Notes: generated from the letters alone by a model not told the origin. A DNA stretch of 64,000 bases from Strongyloides papillosus (GCA_005656395.1 SRSI01000010.1:1984001-2048000); one strand, 5' to 3'; counted from the stretch's first letter, positions 36,235-48,966 are shown. Translations and numbers: made by a program.

Positions 36235-37306
36235 ATGTTTTTTTGATATTTTGTCCTTTTTGCTATTATTGTTTATAAAAAAAATTTGATACAATGCTTG
36301 TACAATTTTCTTCCCACTATTTCTTATAAATATCGTATTTCTTATCATAAAAAGAACATAACAACCATGGACAATGTCCCAACTCAATTATTTAAATGGG
36401 AAATTAAATGTTTTTAAATTATATTTCAGCTATAAAAAATATATTAGCAACTCTTTCGTTCGTTTTTTAAACGAGAAATTTCTACTGAATTTATATTAGA
36501 TTATATTAGATCATTCATTAAAAAGTGTTGAAACTAAAAAATTAATTTACGTTTAGTTATACACTTTTGAAAGAATGTTGAAAGCAGTTCAATTATCGCT
36601 AACATTATTTCTTTGTTATATTAACAAATTTAATAATCCTTTTCCATCGAAAAAGCCCTAACAATGTTCATAAACTTAAGTGTATTTCATAATAAGAAAA
36701 AGTGACATAATCCCACATGAAAATTTAAACAACTTGTGTATCAACTTATTTAATTTTTAATACTAGACAGAAAAATCACTTGGCAAAACCATAACTCAGA
36801 TCAAAAACAGTAACGACCTGCTTAAAATATATCTCATATAACTACATCAACACCAAACTAAACGATAGTTGAAAATTTATTTTTAAAATCTCATCAATTT
36901 CCAGTTCTTATCAGGAAAAAACCAAAGAATTTCAAAACATTATTACATGTCAATACTGAGATCATCAAATAAAATACCTCTCAATGTTCATCAAAACGAA
37001 AAATGTCTCTAAAAAGATATAGTAGAGGACAGTTAATCATTCTAACAAAGGACCAATAAGCATTGTTCATAATAATATAAAATGATCGGTAAAGTGGGGA
37101 TTTAGCCATTTACTTAATTCTTTATTTTAGCTAGTGTTATTTTCTTTAGTATCCCGCAAGGTATTTTTTCTTGTCAAATGTGCCTTTTCGCGCGTGGCTC
37201 TACCTAGCAGACGGTATATTATTTAAGCTATATTTTGTTTTTCTTTTAGTCTAGACGTCGACTAATTGTGTCTATTTGTATGAACCATTTCACACAGCGA
37301 TACACC
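36235..37306. other. Intergenic region
   Basis: Downstream of the helicase and upstream of the kleisin gene. The ORF at 36175-36387 on the minus strand overlaps the helicase 3' end and is not convincing. A less A+T-rich patch at 37185-37215 may belong to the kleisin promoter. Confidence 0.3.
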
Positions 37307-40300
37307 ATGTATGCTCCGAATCAGCATCTTCTCCAACCCGGTGGAGATTTTAACCTTATATGGTAAGTCGGGATTTGCGAAATAGTTACGCCGAATCTTA
37401 CAGGTTATCCGGAAATCCTTTAGTGGAAAAGATCCCGTCATCGCTCAAGAGAAAGATGACGGAGTGTAATTTAGAAGTTATACAAAGAAAAATCCAACCT
37501 TATATATTTAATTTTTCGCGAGATGAGCCATTTGACAGAAATCTGGCTCTTCCACTGAATACTGCCTATCGTCTCGTTTTTGGAATATTAAGATGTCATG
37601 AGCTCTCTTTAGATAGAATGCAGGAGAAGTTTAGAGAGTTTATTGTTTTTGAAATGCGTGTTCTTCAAGCTGGGGAGGGGCTTCAAGTCTCTGTAGAAGA
37701 ATTAGTGGTCCTTTCGCTGATATTGAAGACATTGTTGGAGTAAGGGTGAAGAGGTTGTAAAAAAGAAAAGAAAGCTTGATGAAACATATTTCGATGAAGG
37801 GTATATTGAAGAGATGTACTACGAAGGTCTCGAGAGTGGCCTTGGTAAATTGAAATACAAGAGCCTACTACCACTAGGCGTCCGTCTGGCCTTTTACCTT
37901 ACCCTGCGGTATATCCAACTGAAGAGGTAGAGGATGAGACTCGTATGCGTGAGCAAAGAAGGCGAGAATTTACAGATTCTTCGATATTTTGTCTGAAGTT
38001 AGCAAATCAAATGAAGACATAGTTGAAGTTGCGAGAGAAGCATTTTCAGGAAATCCAATACTTTCAGAAGTTTTTGAAAGAAGAATAAGCGGTGATCTTG
38101 AAGGTTATCGAGACATGTTATGATAAGATACTTGATGACAAAGCAGCCCAGACAGAACTTTATATTCAGAAGTTGAAACTTGTGGACCAAAATGTTATAA
38201 ACGAGGAATGTATAGCTGAAGTTGGTAGGCGATCTGGAAGATCACTTTCTATTAGAGCAGACAAGAGGTTTCCGAGTGACCATTTACTCTACATTAGTTG
38301 ATTCGTTGAAGGCAAAAGTACAACGTTGGGTGGACCTCTTACTCCTTATGTCACTAGAGAGAGGAAATTCGTGAGCGAATGGATGTTACAGCACCTAGTG
38401 TTGGTGCACCTGAGGTAACAACCGAAGAGCTGTTTATTTCTTCACCTGTAGAAGAACCATCGGTACCCTTTGAAGTTGCTGGAGAGGAAGTTCCTGGTGT
38501 TACTGAAAGAGGTAGTACCACCTCAAGTTGAAGAAGTTCCTGTTATTACAGAAGTGCCTAGAAGAAGAAGAGTTCGAAGGAGACCAAGAGTCCATGAGCG
38601 TCCTCTCAGTTCATTAGAAGCTGTTAGACACATGGAAACATTAGAGAACATCATTGAGTTCTTTGGTAGAAGACTGGCTACAAAATCGCCGAAATTAAAT
38701 CGGAGAAGAGATAAAATCTCTGGTGCTTGTGAAAGTTTCGTAATCAGTTTATTGGAAACGAAGGAAAACCCCTGGCACGCGAGAATGTGTATTATTTGAT
38801 TTTTGGTTTAGAAGTCTTGAGGATATTGCGAACGAAATAGAGAGAAACAATGGATGTTGGATGAATGTGTTTGAAAGACTACAGGCATTACCTTTCGTCT
38901 ACGATAGTAAAAATGGACTTATTTTGAAAGTCAATATAGAGAAGATCTCAATGAGATATTACGTAATGTTGACGTTTCAAGTGTTGACTATGGATTGTAT
39001 TCAGCTATTGTTGATATGCCTATTATTGGTCTATCTAATAATCCTTCAACTAGAGAAATAATAAAATTGTGGCTTCAAATGGGTGGACTAGAAGAGGCAC
39101 GTCACAAATGTCTATCTTTTCTGATTACGTTGGACCAAGTGGAAAGAGTTACAATTTTTTGCCTAAGTGTTTACCTGTGTCTTACGGATGTTCTGATTTC
39201 ACGAATTCCTTGAAGACATTAAGTTATCCTTATGAGAAACTTAAATATCCTTTTTTGAAGAAAATTTCCAGAGATTATGGACTTTACCATCGTCGCATTA
39301 AACCACTATTAAAGGGACTAAGGAATTCACCATGAAGGATTTTGGCAGTTGGAATTTTAATGATAACGTAAAGTAATTGAAATGATGTTCAGAAATGTAT
39401 TCTTTCAGACAATGTTTTAAGCTCCAAATTTCATAATATTACTTACTTCCGTTGAAGATCCACAAAGTACAACCAAAATTGTAAAAACATATAGTTACAA
39501 GCCGAATGGGACAATAGTCTGGTCAGATATAGTCTATTTTGTTGATTCTCTTTTTAAAGCTTGTTGTGAAGGTGAAACCTCTGAAATTGAAGGATTTAGT
39601 GACTTAATGGCTCTTCTAAATGAGTTATTTCTACCATCTGAACGTGAACCACCAGTTGAGACAAGATGTGATGAAGTAGAATATGAATCACGTCTTCCGG
39701 AAATTCAGAATTCACTTACGTCAGAAAAAAAGAGATTAGAGAATTACTTCTACAATAAGTGTAAAGAATCCGTAAATTCGAAATTTGAGCATATTATGCC
39801 TACAATGTTAGGAGACGAAACAAGTATTTTTGATGATGTTGATATGGAGGATGTTTTGGATGATTTAAATACTTTTGAGTTAGAATTATTCCTTGGGTAT
39901 ATATCACCTGTGTCTAGCAAAATAATACCGGAGCCGGAGGAAGGCAACAACTTTCGACAGAGTAAACGCTACTTATGAAAAGTATGAAAGTAGTGAAAAA
40001 GATTTGGGAGTCAAACGTTATGATAATACTAAAATAAATATTCCAATTAAATGGGATGATATCTTGATGAATTATTTAAAAAGGGATCGAAAACCTAGTG
40101 ATGGCAAAACCCATACCTTTAGTAGAAAAGCCAAAAAGTCCACGTATTGGTATTCCCCAACAGATAATATCTGGTGAAGGTATGCCGGAAGAAGTTCCTA
40201 AAGTATCTCGTATAGAAGAAATTCCAGAAGGTGAATTTGAACCCCCACAGGACCTTAGTTTGCCTCCACCACATGTATTTGAAGAACATGAAGGAGAAAG

Positions 40301-40866
40301 AATGGATGTGACCATCCCACTTCCTGAATTTCTTGAGGAACAACGAGTACCTGAAGTATCCGAAAGACTTCCATCTCTATCTCCAATGCAAACTACATAT
40401 TCGATGAGAGAAGGAAAGAAAGAAATAGAAGAACTACTTGAAAGCCTGATGTGGCTCCAGAAAGTAGATTTCCAGAGAGTGCATATCGCTACCCTAAAGA
40501 AAAAACAACTGAAGAAGAGGATTTGTTAAAGATTGCCTCTCACCAAATAGGACGTATTGATTTACTAGAAATAGACGAAGGTATACCACCATCTGATCTT
40601 GAAGAATTACCTGAAAGCCCTGATGTTTTTAGTCATATTTCCTTACAAAGTTATAAAGAGACACCAGAAGAAACATACCAAAGGGCAAAACTAATTGCAG
40701 GTGACTCAAAAATGTTATGTTTCAAGGACCTAGTAAAACATAATCCGACAAAAGCATGTGCTGCTAAAGTATTTTTAAATATAACTCTCCTTGGGAGTCA
40801 AGAAAGATTCTTGAAATCCATCAAAAATACCCAGAGGATATTAAATTAGAGTTGAAAGTGATGTAG
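37307..40866 (+). CDS. Meiotic-type cohesin kleisin (Rec8/Rad21-like), long and frame-disrupted
   Basis: ATG at 37307. The first about 120 residues match the Rad21/Rec8 N-terminal domain: GGDFNLIW, then CNLEVIQRKI, then LALPLNTAYRLVFGILR, which clamps SMC3. The last about 50 residues match the C-terminal winged helix that binds SMC1 (FKDLVKHNPTKACAAKVF, then KILEIHQKYPEDIKLEL, end TAG 40864-40866). Between them lie proline/valine/glutamate-rich linkers (EEVPVITEVPRRRR; EEVPKVSRIEEIPEGEF) and a folded-looking stretch at about 38600-40080 that I do not recognise. At about 1180 codons the gene is much longer than usual Rec8/COH proteins. Frames change more than ten times, starting with GG for GGG at 37362. 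Function expected: ring subunit of (meiotic) sister-chromatid cohesion. Confidence 0.6.
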
Positions 40867-41581
40867 TTTATTTTGTAATTTTTTTTTGTATTAATAATTG
40901 TAAATATAATTTTATGTATTGCTAATATATCTACTAGTGAATTTATGTTGATTTTTAATAAAATTTTCTTTAGAGTGAACTATTTCCCAAAATATTTTTA
41001 TTAAAAATAAGGAATTTTCTTTATAGAGTAAAGGTATCCTTCACGATGTTTGGATATTTCTAGAATTTGGGAGATATTCCTAAAGCTATATAAATAGGGG
41101 TCGTTAACAAATCTAATCATTTTAACTTTTGTTAAGTCATCGTTTTGTACTAGTACCATGTTAATTTGTCTTAATTACTACTGTATACTATAGGGGTTGT
41201 AATCATAAATTGATAAAATATTCACTATATGCAAAATGTCTCTATTCTTTCTCCTGAATAGATGTTTTTCACATATCAAAAGTGCGTTTAATTTTTATAA
41301 TAATTCTTCTTGTTTTGGTTTCATTGTTCGTTATATTCTAAATTTCTAAACATTTTATTTTCAATTATCTTTTGTATAATTTCCCATATGATTTATTTTT
41401 GTGTCCATGTGTTTGTTTATCAAATTTATTTTCATTCCATTGTTAGGTGTTTCAATATTTTGTCTACCAGTATATCTTAAACGCAAATATATTCCATGAG
41501 TTGACGGATCACCAATTTATGATTTCGAAATATTTTAATTTTGTTTTTTATAATTAATTAAAATAATTTTAGGACAATATT
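40867..41581. promoter_or_regulatory. Intergenic region with strong TATA box
   Basis: Contains TATATAAATAGGGG at 41087-41100, a textbook TATA element on the plus strand. The next ATG (41156) opens only a few codons, and the recognised start of the downstream gene is 41582. The gap would imply a long leader or a non-coding first exon. Otherwise A+T-rich. Confidence 0.4.
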
Positions 41582-43532
41582 ATGACATCTATAATTGAGA
41601 ACTTTTTATCAAAACTGTCTGATCATTCTGGATGTGTTAAGGGCGTAGAAGAGAGCTTCAAGGTAGGTTTGGTAATATTATTTATATATCACTTTATTGT
41701 CTATAATTTCAGTCATTGAATAATGAAATAAAAAATAAGAGGGTGACAATAGGTAAACGAGATGTCAAGAATATCATCTCGACAATGTATTCGGAGACAC
41801 GCAAATATCCAGAGTTAAACCAGTTCTGGGGAAGGTACACCAATATACTTCAATACAATAACAAAGAAGTTAGGCGTGTCATTGTTAAAAATTTAGTTGG
41901 AAACGATGCAGAAGGAAATGTTGTATGTCCATACCGTGTACTAGATCTACTATTTCAAGATAAAGAAATGGTCAAAATGTGCGAAAGCAGAAAAACATTT
42001 TTTCAAGCAATTTTGCAAGTTAAAGATCTCTGTCCAGACTATTTACATTACCTTGGTGGTGATTCAAAGACTGGGGAAAAGTTTAGAAAAAGTATTGGTG
42101 ACTTTATTATTGACCATTGGCGCCCTCTTTTTATCCCTGAATCAGGAGAGGAAGTTCCAAAATATATTGATGAGGTTTTGAGATATGTTGGTCTTGATCG
42201 TTCGAGACTTAATCAAATAGATGATTCTGATATTGTTCATAATTTCCAGAACTTCAGAAAAGTCTGGTGTAACTTAAATTTTGATGCTGTTGACAATGAT
42301 TGTAAGGAAACAGTTTTACGACAATAGTAGGGCTGTACAAAAGCATAATTCAGTCAATTATGGAAAATTGATAGATGATTACAAAAGCGGAATTGTCAAG
42401 AGGGAGATCTTTCTCGAGAACCTCTATGGGATGATGATGTATGGAGAAAAACGTGAGGAGATCTTAAAGCGTATTAAGATTAAGTTAGAGGAGTTCTATG
42501 GATTTTTTAAAAAATTTGGATTTTGATCTTCATTCCGATGTTAGCGTCATTCCTGAGGAAATCACTAAACTCTATACATTGGATGAGTATCCCTCCAAAA
42601 TAATTAAACCGACTATTGGTGATTCTTTTTTTAGTTACCAAAAGTCGTCACTATTCCGTGAATGTAATCCTAAGGAGTGTAGTCAAAATTGTGACAAATC
42701 ATCACATCATAAGTGGTTTGAATTAACTTTAGTCGAAGATAGTGATAGAGCTGTTGAAATTATAGATAAACTCAAAAAACGTGTAGTAGAGGGTAGCACC
42801 ACCGTCGTTTTTATGGATATTAAGCTTTCAATTAAGTTCTCTACTGAAGAAATTACTTATATTAATATTTTTTTGCCAAGATCAGAATTTATATCATTTT
42901 AATTTGGCAAAATTAACAATAGTTTTGTGGCTAGTAAAAATCGTTGATTTCCTTTTTTCAACGAAAGAATACCAGATATGCTGCTATAACAACGTAGAAA
43001 TGGAAAGAAATTTGTAGAGATATTTGGGAATGTCTTTCGGGACAGAAATGGTAAATTTCCTTATGCAACCGTTATTGGCCTTCTTAATAGACTAAGTACT
43101 CTTGTCGAGTCTGGAGGAGAGGAGTGTTCAATTCCAAAATACTTCCCCAATACGTGGAAACTTGCTTATAGGTACAAAAGCATTGATTATTCAAAATATA
43201 GTGAACGACGAAGAGGAGGGTAATAGAACACGTTGACGATGAAGTAGGTATTACCAAACAACAAAGAAGATGTATTCGTAGGATGTCTTCACATATGGAA
43301 TTTCGTTAATTTGTGTTATTTGACAACTGGTTATGATTATGATGAGTCGGAATCAGCGCCTTATTCATTTTGGCACCGAAACCCCTTAAGAACACAACAA
43401 CGTGAAGAGATGAAGACTCGCCTTATTGCCCTATACGACATATTGTATTATTTAAATAACGCTATGTACAAAGATCCTGATTACAAAAACATTGGAGTAC
43501 CAATTCTTACTGTTAGAATTGGCAAGAAATAG
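41582..43532 (+). CDS. Unrecognised protein (frame-disrupted as sequenced)
   Basis: ATG at 41582. Exon 1 ends at 41662 (GTAGGT) and exon 2 begins at 41713 after TTTCAG, giving a continuous about 230-residue N-terminal part rich in charged helices (EKFRKSIGDFIIDHWRPLF). Frames then switch near 42290 and 42505 and several times between 42900 and 43310. Each switch is followed by long, well-composed coding sequence, including a Cys-rich stretch (RECNPKECSQNCDKSSHH) and a C-terminal block ending VPILTVRIGKK at 43532. No domain recognised. Normal codon composition argues for a real gene of roughly 600 residues. No signal peptide, so probably intracellular. Confidence 0.5.
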
Positions 43533-43829
43533 TTTCTTATATGTTTATTTTTTTTTAAATATTATTGTATTATTATATTGTATTATATTGTATTTTGATT
43601 AGTAGTAATAGTATTTAGATTAAATTCTTTATACAAAACTTAATCTTATTGAAAATTAGTAACATCATATACTTTACTTAATATATTAGGCATTAATAAT
43701 TATATTCTTTTTTAACACTCGTTAAATAAAAATTTGTACTTATAAAATATTTTGAAATATAAATAACCAATATTCTTTTAAGATAAATTAATCAAAAGTT
43801 GATTATTTTCATATTTAAACGATAACATT
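43533..43829. other. Short intergenic spacer
   Basis: A+T-rich; includes a TATTGTATTATATTGTATT-type tandem stretch near 43563-43597. Nothing else seen. Confidence 0.3.
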
Positions 43830-44741
43830 ATGTTTAATGCTACAATGTTAAGGAGATCTCTCACTACAATATCACAACATTATACTTAAAACAAATTATA
43901 ATATTGAAGAAGCAAGAGATCTATTTAAGAATCTTGGTAATGGGTCTGTGAAACTTGAAAAAGATGATGAAAATGGAATAGGTAGAATTGTGATTGATAA
44001 CAGAAGAAGAAGAACGCTTTTACAGGTTAGTTAATAATTTCTTTTCCAATCAATTAATTAATATAATAGGCAAAATGTTTGTTGACTTTGAAAATTGTGT
44101 TAATGAATTAAAAGATTGGAGTAATGGTAAAATTGTTGTTGTTGAAGGAATGGGTAGTGATTTCTGTACAGGTGGAGATTTAGAATTTGTCAAAAAGATA
44201 GCCACACCATCTTTGGGGTATTGGATGAACTCATATTTTGGTGGTGTTTTAAAAAACCTTAGTAATTTACCAATTATATCAGTAGCAAATATAAAAGGAT
44301 TTTGTTTGGGTGGAGGAACTGAAATTATATCAAATTGTGATTGAGATTATCCATGACAGTGGGAAGATTGGTGTTGTACAAGGAAAGATGGGTGTCCTTC
44401 AAACATGGAATGGTGCTTCAAAATTAATTGAAATTGTCGGTAAACATAATGCTCTTAAACTTTTGGCTATGAGTATGGTTCTACCACCAAAGAAAGCTCT
44501 GGAAATAGGCTTAGTTGATGAAATTTACTCATGTGACGATCAATTTAATAAGTTAATACGAAAATTGTCACAGAATAGCGTCGACGTTATAAGAAATGGT
44601 AAAAAAATGTATATGGATCTTAGTAAAGGACAAGGTTTATCTTCAGATGAGTTACATAAAATTGAATTGAAATATTCTACAGAATTATGGGGCAGTGAAC
44701 ATCATGTAAATGCACTTAATTCTCAGGTGAAGCATAAATAA
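43830..44741 (+). CDS. ECHDC1: Enoyl-CoA hydratase/isomerase family, ECHDC1-like (frame-disrupted)
   Basis: ATG at 43830 with an N-terminal Arg/Ser/Thr-rich stretch that could be a targeting peptide. An intron lies at 44026-44069. The crotonase fold shows GMGSDFCTGGDLEFVKK (first oxyanion-hole loop), then ISVANIKGFCLGGGTEI (second loop), then a C-terminal part with GLVDEIYS and LWGSEHHVNAL, which resembles ethylmalonyl-CoA decarboxylase (ELWG/VWGG-NLEA). That enzyme removes wrongly made ethylmalonyl-CoA. Two shifts at 44343 (one G short in TGGAGA) and 44351 (one C short in CCC) hide the conserved segment NCDWRLSHDSGKIG. Another shift lies near 43884, and one before the intron where KNAFTG is expected. 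About 280 residues after correction, close to family length. Confidence 0.7.
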
Positions 44742-45042
44742 AAAAATATATTAAAAAACTTAATAAAATATCAAATAGCTATTTAGCTTATTTTTTATTA
44801 TTTGTTTGTGTAGCTCTACTTTAATTTTTGTAAATTAGTTGGAATATTTTAATTTGAATGTGTATCTAAAATATCCAGGTGTTTATTTATTTATTTTTGA
44901 GTGATAAGTTTATTGAAATTGGAAAATTCCCACATAAATATGACGATTTTTGGTGGATTTATGTCATAATAAATATCTTATAAGCTAATTAATGTTTTTA
45001 AAACTATTAATAAAGGTAAATTTTTATGAACTCATTAAAATG

Positions 45043-45778
45043 TTAAATATTACAATATCGTTCTATTACTTTTTCCAAACTATAAGGATCCTTTTTTATA
45101 ACATCGTAAAGTACGACAAATTTCGCTATAGAATCAATTAACATCTCTTTTTCGGAGTCTTCTATAAATTGAAAACTTATTATAGGTAAATTTTTACATT
45201 CCACATCACTCAACATTTTGCCAAATGATTTGTTTTCACTTTTATTTATTTGTCCTTCTGTCCTTGATACCAAATCATCAACTACACTAAATGGTAATCC
45301 AAGTTCCAAAGATATTTTAAAAAATATATGTCCTCTATTTAATTCCATTTCACCATTCCATGTTTTCTGAAAAAATGTTTCAATAAATTTCAAATATAAA
45401 TTGGAATGTTCTCTTTTAATCATTGTTAGGTATAACAAACAATTTTTATTGAGTGGCTCTGCAAATTGTCGATTAACATTCATATTATGGAGATCTAATG
45501 AATAGCTTCTACATATATTTTCAATTTCATTATTTAGTAAATTTCTCTGATTTTCTGGAAGATTTTGGAATGAAGTTATATTATTTGATTTCCAAACACC
45601 AAAACATGAAACGGGAAATAATTCAAGTGCAGTATTGAAATTATTTGAAAGTATTGGAATTGATTTTTTTAATAACTAAAATTATAATTTAAAAAAGAAA
45701 TATTTTACGTACTTGGTATCCAATGTATGATTGTGGATGAATAATATCAAAACAGTAATTAATTTTTAATTTTCTCAT
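45043..45778 (-). CDS. Kappa-class glutathione S-transferase-like (DsbA fold) protein
   Basis: Exons 45713-45778 and 45043-45675 with a 37 bp intron give 232 residues, the normal GSTK length. The N-terminus MRKLKINYCFDIIHPQSYIGYQ matches the GSTK start (FYFDVVSPYSYLGFE), including the S-Y/SxY active-site region. Further on, LGLPFSVVDDL and a C-terminal helix region fit the 2-hydroxychromene-2-carboxylate isomerase/GSTK thioredoxin fold. The true start lies about 300 bp upstream of the first in-frame ATG of the last exon; exon 2 is open to its acceptor. Members are mitochondrial or peroxisomal detoxification enzymes. It is free of frameshifts although both neighbours carry several. Here Ser16 of GSTK falls on PQSY. 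Confidence 0.65.
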
Positions 45779-46326
45779 TTTTTTAAACAAAAGTTAATGT
45801 ATCATAAGAAGATATTTTGGTAAAATGGTTATTTTTTTGGTAAAACATTTGAATTAATAAAGATATTCACATAACATGTTGGTAATTGATGAGCATTTTT
45901 CGAATTCTTTTTGGAAAAATAAAGATAATTTCAAAACATTTATGTTTTTGGTAAAAATGTACTTAATTAACAAATCTCATGCTGTGACGTTTTATGGATT
46001 CATGATGCACTTAGATAGTATCTACATAACGTTAAAGAATTATTGAAATATAAATTAGTTAAATATTTACAGAAGACGAATAAATTGGAATTAATTTGCA
46101 CAAAATAACTTTTTTATTGTCATAACTTTGTATGATTATTTAAACAATAATATATTCAATTTATATATTAACTAAAAAATTTTATTTTTAAATTATTTCA
46201 CCACAAAAAATTGGCTTAGTAACCAAAAAACATTCTAATCTGTATTGCGATATAAATATTTTAATATTTTTTATTAATTTTCTTTGTTAAAGCGTATTTT
46301 TCAGGTAATTTTTTAAAAATATCATA
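45779..46326. other. Intergenic region, divergent promoters of GSTK-like and Argonaute genes
   Basis: A+T-rich; repeats of GGTAAAA-type words near 45820-45850 and 45950. Nothing else recognised. Confidence 0.3.
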
Positions 46327-48966
46327 ATGGAAATAGAATCATTCAGCCAATTCAGATGCCAGGCAATTGAAAATTTTCTTATAATGAGCATAGAGTAAGA
46401 AAAAATGAAACATTAACAATAGGACAAAATATTCGTCTCTTAACGAATTGTTATAAGTTTTCATTTAGAAATAATTTAGAAATAGATCTTTTTGTAGTCT
46501 CTTTTCTAAATTCTGACAAAGAAGTATGTGACAATATTAAAAAACGTTTTAAACGCGATTTTGTTATGATGGCATTAGCCAGTGATAAAAATAATTTTCT
46601 GAAAAAATATTGTCTATGATGACTCAAACTTGCTTTATGTGATAAACGAATCTTTGAATGATATTTATGAATATTGTATTGATAATGTTGGAAAGAAAAC
46701 TTATTACATTCGTATTGTAAAGGTAAACATTTTAAAATTGATTTAAAAGACGAGAACAACGTTTTAAATGCTGAATCAAAAACTTTTTTAAGTTTGATGT
46801 TGACTCAGTTTTCAAAGAATCCTAGTGAGAATACATATAATAAAAATTGGATTGGAATAAATAACAAATTGTATTATAAACCCGATCAAAATTTATCTAG
46901 AGAAAGTGATTTAGATTTTTTACGTCAACTATTATCTGGAATATCATTTAGTATTTTACTAGGTCCACGTGCACAGACTATTTTAAATGTTGATCAAATC
47001 CATGGTATTTTTACAAAGTCAGAACTAAATATAATTGATTTTATTTGAAGTAAATGGTGCTAAAAGAAAAGAAACCCTTTTAAAAAATGCATCGATGAAC
47101 GAAGGGCAAAGAAAAAAAAATGACCAATTTATTAAAAGGAATCAATTTGTCCGTTGTTTATAACAAAGTAAAAGAATTTACTATATATGAAGTTGTCAAT
47201 AAGATACCAGCAAAGACTTTAATAACTGTTGATGGTAAAAGTTTGACCATTTTGGATTATTTTAAAAAACTTATAATATTTCACTAAATTACCCATATTT
47301 ACCATTAATTCAAATGAACCCTAAACAAGCAAACATTTTAATACCAATGGAGCTTGTTAGAGTATCAATGAAGCCTCAACGATTAAAGCAGAAACTTGAA
47401 GGATATTTAGAATCATTGATGGTAAAAAAATGTACCAAAATTCCAAGCATCAAATTTTCAAATATTAACAGGTACTTAAAAGAGTTCAAACACGAAGCAA
47501 ATAAATATTTGGAAAATTATGATGTAAAAATTGGTGAGCAAATAAAAACAGAAGGGAAAATATTTCCAAATATATATGTTAAATGTCCAGCACAATATAG
47601 AGACCGAAATTTTTATGACAAACAGCTAAAGAATTTTACATATGGAATTATTTTTATTGATAGATTTTCTGACGAATACAAAAAATTTAATTATATTGAA
47701 AAAATTGAGCATATAATTATGAACGTATCAAATTTTGGTTGTGATTTTACTCAAATATAAAAACCAATATATATCTGATTGTGGAAATTCCAATAATTTA
47801 TTTCAAACAATTAAGTCAAACTTATCAAAATTAGGTGAAAATGAAATAAAGAGCCACTTGGTTTTTTTTTATAATTAATAATGATTCTGTAAGTTATGGA
47901 AAATTAAGATGTTTTGTGAACAAAAGGCTTTTATTGGATGTCATTCACAAGTTTTAAAATTAAAAACAATAAATCGAATTAATACTGCCAATAAAATGTG
48001 TAGGGTTACAACAAATATAGCAATGAAAATAAACGGTAAACTTGGAGGACTATCAAAATCATTATATCATGATTGTAATGATAAAAGTTTAGAAGATTTT
48101 AAGAGAAAATTCTTTGATAGGTACAATCCAACAATATTTATGGGTGCGGATGTTATTCATTCATCTGAACAAAAAAGTGGAAATGAATATCATCCTTCAA
48201 TATCAGCTGTGTTGGTTCTATGGATATTTTAGGTTCCAAATATGCAGTTTCTGGAAAAATTCATACAACAACAATTAATAAAGGAAAACAAGCGTAAGTT
48301 AATATATCAAAACTATAATATTTTTTTAGTATGGAAACGATACATATTTGCAAGAACAGGTAAAAGAACGTTTATTATCTTTTGAAAAAGCTACAGGTAC
48401 TTTGCCCAAGCACATTGTTTTCTTTCGTGATGGTGTATCAGATTCACAATTTAAATTAACAATGGATTACGAAGTAAAATCAATTCATGAAGCATGTTAT
48501 TCCATAAATCCTCATTATGTTCCCACAATTACTTTCTTAGTTGTTCAAAAAAGACATGGAGTTCGTATTTATAATACAAATAATAATAATGATAGAAATT
48601 TTAATGGAAATGTACCACCAAATACGATAATTGCAAATGATATTGTCAATCCAACGTTTTTAGATTTTTTATGCTGTATTTCATAAAGGATTATTAGGAA
48701 CTTCTAAACCATGCCATATATATGCTTTATATGACGATTGGAATCTTACATTAAATGAAATTTGTCTTATCAGTAGTTGGATGGCAAATGTCTGTACGAG
48801 ATGTACTTCTTCAATAAGTTTACCAACTCCATGCTACTATGCGGATTTGGCTTGTACAAGATTAAAATACCATTATATAGAAAAACAATTACTTGAAGAA
48901 AAGAAGAATTCAATTTCTGATATTGAAATCCATTCACGAATCAAAAATGAACAATTTTTTGTTTAA
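46327..48966 (+). CDS. Worm-type Argonaute (frame-disrupted as sequenced)
   Basis: From the ATG at 46327, fragments in all three frames make a nearly complete Argonaute. In order: N domain (NETLTIGQNIRLLTN), linker, PAZ (YEVVNKIPAKTLI, then YNISLNYPYLPLIQ, then ELVRVSMKPQRLKQKL), MID (FCEQKAFIGCHSQVLKLKTI), and PIWI (FMGADVIHSSEQ, VFFRDGVSDSQF, GTSKPCHIYALYDDW, SSISLPTPCYYADLACTR). One intron is at about 48294-48331. PIWI keeps the first two catalytic aspartates; the third position is Asp (YYADL) rather than His. Frameshifts lie at homopolymers 46602, 46719, 47039, 47112, 47264, 47862, 47906, 48211 and 48665. About 870 residues when read through. Expected to bind small RNAs. The YYADL form suggests a nematode-specific clade rather than ALG-1 type. 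Confidence 0.75.

Noticed and set aside
41087..41100. LTR promoter of a retroelement
   Set aside because: No paired terminal repeat, integrase or reverse transcriptase seen nearby.
34492..48966. Processed (retro) pseudogene cluster
   Set aside because: Helicase, unknown gene, ECHDC1 and Argonaute retain introns with good splice sites, and I saw no poly-A tails.
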